Shown here one piece after another: positions 56,563 to 64,000 of a stretch of DNA of 64,000 nucleotides (position 1 is its first letter; each line of letters begins with the position of its first letter). The notes under the pieces are model-generated. The model was given only the letters and a program-made list of their open reading frames with translations, ran no database searches and was not told the origin of the DNA. The translations under genes were made by a program, and so were the position numbers. The stretch comes from Leucocoprinus leucothites (lineage: Eukaryota > Basidiomycota > Agaricomycetes > Agaricales > Agaricaceae): the NCBI GenBank assembly GCA_013368445.1, contig JAACJO010000011.1:1488001-1552000 (forward strand), in the 5' to 3' direction.

Positions 56563-58388
56563 TATCTGGGATGTGATGTCGCTCACAAAAATTCTAAAAT
56601 GTGAATCTCGGACCGATCGGTAGTTCATCATTGTACGAGGTATGAGGCCGCAATAAAACCACTTATCCGATTTCGTGCCCCGATCGAGGGGTTATGTACA
56701 AGTCGCCTCTTCCAAGTCAATATAATTGACGACCTTGGCAATGTTTTGAGCGAGAGCGCCTTACAACGGAAGCTGCCGGCACCCAGCGTCCCGTCAAGCA
56801 GCGGGTGAAAGGAGCTTGTTTTCCACCTTTCCCATTCTAATGCCGACACGTTACTGACGTGAAACCTCACTGCTTCATTCTCTTTCTCCCCCTCCGACCT
56901 TTAACTCACAAAGCGAATTTCCCCCCGGTTTCGCGGTCCGGCACGCTAACGCGTCCCTCCAGCTGAGCTTTTCTTTGACTTGTACTACACAAACGTTTGT
57001 AGCTGAATCCGGCAAAACGTAAAAGCTTGTAATTACGAGTGAGTGATCGAATGAACCTATCCAAAGAAGTGGCTGGTTCCGAAGAAACGGAAATTAAATG
57101 GGCTTAAAGAGAAATATTCCTTCCAGCGGCCAGCCTCCCGTATTTCCAAAAAACTGGGACTCGATTACTTACTCTTGGTGCTCCACTTTTGGGCGCCTAG
57201 CATACGAACCCAAGGAGCGGTGTCCGAGAGTACAAGAAAAGAGTGTCGTCACTTTCCTTGGCCGCTTCTTGAGGTGAAAAAGGGGCGAGCCCACACAAGC
57301 TCTCTCACATAATGAACGGACCGAATAATGGAATACAATAACTTACATTCCGAATGAACTATCCTCGTATGTTGAATCCGCATTACATCCGCAACTTGGT
57401 AATGTTTTCATGAAGCGAGGGAGATGAGGTTGTGCGCTGAGCCTTGTCCCTGGCCACTCCACTGAGGAGACTGAACTTCTAGACCATCCGTCTTACCTTC
57501 TTTCACTACAGCCGCATGGTAAAGAGGCACCAGAGACATTGTCTCGGCGGTTCTTTCAACTAGGTCGGCTGTAAATCAGAAAAACTGTTGACGGGCTGTC
57601 TACGAAGACAGAATGTAAGCCTAAGCATCTGACACCGTGGTAAGACAGATTTTCATGTCTGTAGGTCTGATCGACTCGGGAGAAAATAGGGAAAATCGTA
57701 CCAGATATGTCATCTGGGAAGGCTCAGTCGAAAGGTAATATCACCGATACCCTTGGGCTGAAGCTTTCAGAAGACGCTACTACGTATTGAGATGATTCAA
57801 GGGTTGCAGGTATCAGTATGGAGCGTTAGCAAAGGCGCCATCGCGACCATTGAAAGCAATGGAATGGCGGTTATGATGTTGTCATGCCATTCGTGAAGAT
57901 TTGCGCTGCCATTGAGCTCGAGATATTTCAATCTTCCCGTGGCAATGCTTAAGCAAGGGCTGCGTGGACGAGCATGCGCGATAAGAAAGCCTTGGAAGGT
58001 TCGATGATATAATTAGTGTTTAACCAGAAAAAGGAGAAGAAGAAAAAAAGGATAGGGGCGGCGGAGATCTCGGCTCATGTCAAGGTGGACATAACATGGG
58101 TAAAGGGTCTTGAGAGAGCTAAGAGGCTTGAACATACTGTGAGAGTGTCCACCTAATTGTAGGTGAATATATCTTGTTGGCATGCTATGAGCTTCCCGTA
58201 AGTGTAGTCCTTGGCGCGCGGATATAAAGTACTTGGCGAGATAAGTCCGACATGCAGAGAATATGCTCTGACCATTGATAATATGCCTTCAACCTTACAT
58301 GATTGGCCACGATAACTCCTCATGTTTGATAATACATTTGAAGCTTCTTTTTCTATATTCTTTGGCGGCGATTCTTGAATACACAATG
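56563..58388. other. intergenic between CCT3 and the retrotransposon
   Basis: 1.8 kb without a supportable gene. Only short frames (56628-56870 minus, 58153-58386 minus). No repeat is visible up to the LTR start. Confidence 0.55.
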
Positions 58389-58686
58389 TGTTGAATCACG
58401 TGCGCGTCTACACGCTGCTATATTAGTGTTCACTCTCAATTATGACATATGCATTCTATAAATAGATACCACTATGTTTACGCACCGATACTTCGTGCAG
58501 ACTATACATGTTTTACTATACGTTTTACCTGTACCCTTTACCACCTCGAAACGATGGTGTAATACTCTCCTTATAGTAGAAATTATTCGAACTCTTTAGT
58601 ATAAATACCTTGTATTTTCTTCTTTATTCTACAGTCAATTCTACATTCTCAGTCGCAACTACTACCTTGAACATACTCCCATAACA
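58389..58686 (+). repeat. 5' LTR of the Ty1/copia element (candidate)
   Basis: A 298-bp segment starting TGTTGAATC and ending CCCATAACA, that is TG...CA with a 4-bp inverted TGTT/AACA end. It lies about 340 bp before the gag start. It contains a TATA box (58600-58607) and a T/C-rich stretch as expected of U3/R/U5. The partner LTR should lie outside the window, so the borders and target-site duplication cannot be confirmed. Confidence 0.6.
58600..58607 (+). promoter_or_regulatory. TATA box in the LTR
   Basis: TATAAATA about 86 bp before the LTR end, the best core-promoter match in this part of the window and in the expected place for transcription of the element. Confidence 0.5.
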
Positions 58687-59022
58687 GACTAACTGCCTAG
58701 TAAAGTGAGTACTGACCTCGTTGTCTACCTTCACCGCTACGCTCCCCGTTGCTGCTTCAACAGGTTATGGGCCCCGATCGCCAGCTCGATATCGCACTAG
58801 CTGACTAGCTCGCTGTGCTTGATGTCTGAGAAGGACTAGATCGACCTGTTATGGGAAGGCCGCTTTCCAAGCGCCACCGCTGTACCTTGTGAAGGGCCCA
58901 GCATCCCTTCTCATTTCTGTGTCTTACCCTAGCCCTTAGGCGATTTGGGTTCGAAACCTTGCTCGATTAGCGCATCACTGCTGCTTCTAACGAACAACGT
59001 TGACTGACGACTTCTTTTCAGA
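58687..59022 (+). other. retrotransposon leader
   Basis: Untranslated leader between the LTR and the gag ATG. The primer-binding site should start near 58687 (GACTAACTGCC...), but I cannot match it to a specific tRNA. A donor-like GTGAGTACT at about 58704 and TTTTCAG just before the ATG would allow a spliced leader. Confidence 0.4.
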
Positions 59023-62000
59023 ATGTCTTCTATCAACAACGGAGCTTCTCGTGTCCCCGTCCTTCAAGGCCCCCAGAACTACCAGTTTTGGTCCATGAGG
59101 ATGCAGGGCTTCCTCTCTATGATCACGACCCCTGGAACCCCTCTTACGGGTTGGACTGTCACAAATGGCATCGTCCCTCCGCTTCCACCTCTTGTTGCTC
59201 CAATTATGGACGCTGACAATAACGTTACAAATGCTGCAGAAGCTTCTGCTTCCCATGCGCTTTATACCGAGGAAGAGCGTCGAAGGAACTTCTTAGAACA
59301 ATCTGCGATTGGCATGCTGATCCAAGCTGTCCCAGATTCGATGCTCCACTTGATCGTCCAAGGAGATCCCGCCCATACTTGGGACGAACTCCGACGCCTT
59401 TACGGCACCCAAGGTCCTGCATCAGTCTATGGCGACTTCGTTCGCGCCGTCTCCTGGTCTCTCCCCGGAAACATGGATCCGGCTCAGTCCATTGGTGAGC
59501 TTGAATCTCTCTTCACTCGGATCGAAGGCGCGACCGCGCGACTTCCCGAGGTGATCCGTACCATGATTCTGCTTCGCGCTGTCCCGCAAGGGATGGAAAC
59601 CTTAGCGCAGTCAATCCTTGCAAACCAAATGCAAATGTCCCAGCTCACATGGGATCTGGTCCGTAGCGCCATCCAGGCTGCTTGGTCCCAGAAGATGACT
59701 GCTTCCGCTTCTCGCGCCGGCCGCTCCAACGGCCAATGGCAGCAGAACCGGAACCCCGGCAATCAACAACGCCAGGGGCAAGGACAACAACAAGGGCCGT
59801 TTCGATCACAGCCCCAGCAGCAGCCTCAGCAGCAGCAGCCTCCTAATCAAGGCGCTGGCCAGAAGCCTGGTAACCCCCAATCTGGCAATCCCGGTGGAGA
59901 TGGCAAGAAAGGAAAACGCGGTAAGAGAGGAGGCAAAAAAGGCAAGAGCGCTGCTAATGAAGCTGCAACCGATGCCGACACCTCCAACTCCTCTGGAGTC
60001 ACCACCATCGCTCCTCAATATGGCGCTTCCAGTGCCATCGGTTTCGCTGCCCCCGCTATCGCTAACCGTCCTCTCCTTGCAAACCGGATCGCCTCGCTGG
60101 CAGAACCGGCTAACGCAAGCCCTTCGTCATCCACACGCCACCTTGTTGCAGAAGCGCGAAAGAATACACCGCGGCTTCAGGAGCGAATCTCCGAATCTCC
60201 TCAGTCCGAGGGATATCGTCGCAGAAGCTCGAAAGCTACCAAGGATAAAGTGCTGAAGATTTGGGATGAAAGGCTCGCCGACCTCGCGGTCGAAGCCGAA
60301 ACGACAGGCTCCATTATTGAGGAAATCCCTTATTATGGAGGAGATATGGACGAATGCCCACCGTCGCCGAGGATGACACCTCCGGCTGATCCGATGCTCG
60401 AATCCGACTCCGAGGGAGAGGATTCTGACGGGTGGACTTCTGGGTTGTGGACAACGCAAGTTTTTTCTTCTATCTCTGATTGGATTAACACTGATACGGT
60501 GATGCCACAGCACGACCGAGAAGGGGCCTGTTGCCTCAATCGAGCCCGCTCCCATGTGAGCGCTCCTGGCCACGCTGAACATTTTCGCGGACTAGTTACG
60601 TCGTCTCCGGCTCCTGTATATACTTCTTTTGTATCGCGCACTATTTCGGTCGCCCCTGTGGGGCTTTTATTAAATTGTGACTTGACCTCTGTGCCGCACT
60701 GTGTGAACCTTTCTAAGTGTGAGAAAGCTCTATGTTGCCACTGTAAGGGAAAGAAAGCGCCTTCACGGGCTGCTTCTTGGATTCTTGATTCGGGTGCTTC
60801 CGCACATTTCACACCCTATTTAGACGATTTTTCTACAATCGAAATGGGGAAATTCGGTGAAATTCAGACAGCTAACAAGAACGCTCCCCTATTCATATCG
60901 GGTCGAGGCACTGTCTTGATCGAACACGAGATCCATGATAACGGAAAAACGATCACTGCGACGACTTCATTGTCTCCTGTGTTCTATGTAAAGGGTATGC
61001 ACGATCGCCTCATGTCTGCCGGTCAACTCCTGGAATCCGGGTTGCGCAGCGAGGCTGATAAACATGGTACTATCTTTCGGGATGAGTCAGGCAATGCTGT
61101 TTTGTCAGCGGCTCCTTGTTCTGAGTCGCAGCCTACGCTACAAACAGTAAGATGTTGAATTGTACATTCGAATGCTTCAAGCCACGTCGCTCAGCATCCT
61201 GACTATAATATCTGGCATCAACGTTTAGGACATCCATCTAATCGCGTGTTGAGCAAAACTACCGAGTCCACGTTGAATGGACCTCAGGTTTCAATTCCCG
61301 ATCATTTGCGCCCTTGTCCAGGCTGCATGAAAGGGAAGATGCACCAGAAACCCTTTAACGATAACCCAATTCGGGCTAAAGAAGCCTTTGAGCACGTTCA
61401 CAGTGATCTCTTTGAGCTCCCCATCATATCTTATCACAAGTACAAATGGGTAATGACCTTATTGGACGATTACTCCTCATTTGCCCACGTGGTGCTTCTG
61501 CGATCAAAAGCTGAAGCAGCTCCCTGCATGGTTGAGCTTCTAACTTATGTTCAGAACCAATTTGGCAAATTGATTCGTCGATTTACATCCGATCGAGGAG
61601 GAGAATTCGTAGCAGGTACCCTGCAAGATTATCTTAGGGTGAAAGGAATTGAGTTCACACCGAGTGCGCCCCGCGTCCATCAACAGAATGGGCGAGCAGA
61701 AAGATTGAATCGAACACTGCATGAGAAGGCGCAAGCCATGTGACTTCACGCGTGTCTTCCTGATTCATGGTGGGATTTCGCGATTAACACTGCAACCCAC
61801 ATCTACAATCGCACATCGATGAACCGCATCCAATGGAAAACTCCCTTTGAGTTAGTACATGGACATAAACCTGACATCAGTCACCTACGAGTATTCGGTT
61901 GTGCTGCATATGTGTTCCTTCTGGACGAAATGCGCCCGAATAAATTATCTGCGAAATCTGAACTGATGATCTTCGTTGGATATGATTGGGAGAAGAATTA

Positions 62001-64000
62001 CATTTTTCTCCGCCATACTCGAGGGAACGCTGAGTTTATCTCGCCGACTGTCATCTTTGATGAAAAGATGTTCCCAAAATGTCCAGATCAAAAACCCGCG
62101 GTTTACCCCGAGCCGCCTCGCACTGAGATTCCTCCAATCTCGACTATTCCGAATGTTCCAAATATAGACCATCCGCCTGCACCTCGAGGAGGAGAGCCGC
62201 CTCGTGCGCCTTCACCTCGTGCTCCTCCATGCCCTAAAACACCTTCACTCCCTAGATCGCCAAGTCCACCTCTTTCTTACGCTGATCCGGAAGATCGCGA
62301 TCCAAAAGAAGAGGAAGAAGAAGTCGAGCTACCTCCTTCTCCAGGACCTTCGCGAAAGGAACCTGGTCCACGTAAACGTGCTCGGTCTCCATCTCCACCC
62401 GAGGTACCGCCACCGCGACCTTCGGTCCAGGATGATCTCGATGCACTAGAACGGCTCGACCGCTGGGTCACCGAACGTGAAAACCGCCGTCCTAGGCGAA
62501 ATGTTCAACCTCCGAACAGACCAGGAAATGTGTATGGTGATAGGAGCGACCCTCTTGATGTCATCCGACGATATAGGGAACTCAATCCTAACTTACTGCG
62601 CAATCGTGCACAATATCGACCTATTCCTGGAGCAATTTCCGATGAGGAAGCTCGGAATAGATTACGAAATTGGAATATCCCTCATCCGGATAGTAGTATA
62701 GACAATAAACCGTCATCTACCGATTTTGCGAAGTTCGTGAAGGAAGGGGGGGTAAAATTAGTCGATTTCCTTCTCGCACAATGCACCAACGGGCCAGTTC
62801 CCGAACAGTTTCGAGATATCGCGAACTTAGACGCTGAATCTCAAACCAAATGGCAAAAAGCGATGCTTGAGGAATTAGATGCGCTTCACAAGCGAGGTGT
62901 ATACGAGCTCGTTGATCTCCCAAAAGGAAGAAGAGCTATTAAAAATAGATGGGTTTATAACATCAAGTCCGATAATTGATATCGCTCTCACCTTGTTGCG
63001 AAAGGATTCTCCCAGATCGAGGGAATCGACTTCGATGAACTCTTTTCTCCAGTTGTCCGATATGAGACCGCGCGCCTACTTCTTGGCATTGCAGCGCTTG
63101 AGGACTTTGACCTTCACTCTGTTGACGTCAAAACAGCCTATTTATATGGCGATCTGGATGAAGAGATCTACATGGAGCAGCCAGAAGGATTCCGACTTCC
63201 TGGCCACGAGAAGAAAGTCTGGAGATTACGCAAAGCGATCTACGGTCTGAAACAAGCCGGCTTGTCCTGGTGGAAAGCACTCACTTCATCGATGCTAAAA
63301 CTTGGATTCAAGCGCTGTAAATCCGACACTGGCATTTATCATTTCACACATCCCAAGACCGGCGAGCGTGTCTTTGCGGTCGTTTATGTGGATGATGTTT
63401 TCTTTATGGGTAAAAAGAATTCCCTGCTCCTTACTGAGTTGAAGCAAAAATTCATGACCACTTGGGAATGTTGTGACCAAGGTGAACTTTCTGAGTTCCT
63501 AGGCATGAACATATCACGTGATCGAAAAGAGAGAAAACTCTATATAGATCAAATGAAATACCTCGATAAGGTTCTTGAGAAGTTTGAGATTCCTAAAGGC
63601 GCGAAATTCACACCGCTGCCATCCGGATTCGTTTTCGAACCCTATATCGATAAGGTAGATCCTAAGTTTAGAACTCGTTACCAACAGTTAGTCGGATCGC
63701 TGATGTATCTTATGATCGGATCGAGACCTGACATATCCTTTGCGGTTGTCAAACTCTCCCAGCAATCTGCTGCCCCTTCCAATGCGCACTTCCGGGCTGG
63801 ACTCCATGTGCTGCAATATTTGCGATCAACGCGCAATTATCGACTCGTTTTTGATGGAGCTTCTAATCAGGCCGTCATTGCTTGTTCCGATAGTGATTGG
63901 GCGCAAGACGGACTGTCTCGACGATCTGTTACAGGTAACTTTGTTACGATAGCGCATGGACCTGTAAGCTGGCTTAGCCGCAAACAGAAAACTGTTGCTT
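59023..64000 (+). pseudogene. Ty1/copia Gag-Pol polyprotein with three in-frame TGA stops
   Basis: One continuous frame runs from 59023 to the window end, interrupted only by TGA at 61156, 61741 and 62977. Gag (about 59023-60750) has the copia-type helical core (ELRRLYGTQGPASVYGDFVR). It then has a Gln/Pro-rich and a basic GKKGKRGKRGGKKGK stretch in place of a canonical CCHC knuckle. The protease has ILDSGASAHF (catalytic Asp at 60787). The integrase has WHQRLGHPSN...CPGCMKGK (HHCC) and the DDE residues in HSDLFELP, FTSDRGGEF and HQQNGRAERLNRTL. The copia-specific KTPFELVHGHKPDISHLRVF follows. Reverse transcriptase runs from about 62850, with LVAKGFSQIEGIDFDELFSP and catalytic YVDDVFF. RNase H begins DSDWAQDGLSRRSVTG and is cut by the window edge. 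The protease-integrase-RT order proves copia rather than gypsy. The stops make this copy non-autonomous. Confidence 0.9.

Noticed and set aside
58945..58962. GGTTCGAAACC in the retrotransposon leader, a B-box-like match
   Set aside because: No tRNA fold around it; position inside the element leader makes a tRNA gene unlikely.

Overview
The window looks like nuclear DNA of a mushroom-forming basidiomycete (Agaricomycetes). Genes are broken by many short introns of about 37-110 nt with GTRNGT-type donors and YAG acceptors. The gene families are typical of that class: NACHT-type NLR-like ATPases without C-terminal repeats, a seven-helix DUF6534-type membrane protein, gag-like orphan proteins and a Ty1/copia element. 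All exon structures given here were assembled by hand from splice sites and reading frames.

Layout. 1-388: end of ribosomal protein eL14 (+). 1.3-2.5 kb: four-helix-bundle (MLKL/HeLo-like) protein (-). 2.8-6.5 kb: XPF-like meiotic protein, probably SHOC1/ZIP2 (+). 6.5-12.1 kb: tandemly duplicated nucleotidyltransferase (NTase) genes plus gag-like relics (-). 12.4-14.7 kb: NLR1 (+). 15.1-16.4 kb: secreted protein with a UbiB/ABC1-like catalytic-loop motif (-). 17.5-18.5 kb: helix-turn-helix protein (+). 18.7-19.2 kb: ubiquitin-eL40 fusion (-). 19.3-28.6 kb: gene-poor. 28.7-31.7 kb: glycogen-targeting subunit of protein phosphatase 1 (+). 31.7-36.2 kb: gene-poor. 36.2-42.1 kb: second gag-like/NTase array, again tandemly duplicated (+). 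42.7-45.3 kb: NLR2 (+). 46.3-47.9 kb: old yellow enzyme (-). 48.8-49.4 kb: unknown ORF (-). 51.5-53.7 kb: DUF6534-type membrane protein (-). 54.4-56.6 kb: chaperonin subunit CCT3 (+). 58.4 kb to the end: Ty1/copia retrotransposon (+), cut by the window edge and carrying three in-frame TGA stops.

How it fits together. Housekeeping genes (eL14, ubiquitin-eL40, CCT3, PP1 regulator, old yellow enzyme) flank two accessory blocks of the same make-up. In each block, read in the direction of transcription, the order is gag-like gene, NTase, NTase, with a NACHT gene next door. The two NLRs are paralogues of each other, and the four NTases form one family with a shared intron that splits the active-site motif. 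A HeLo-like protein with an Asn-rich C-terminus lies about 10 kb from NLR1. Together these suggest an innate-immunity or allorecognition neighbourhood; that reading is inference from content and synteny only.
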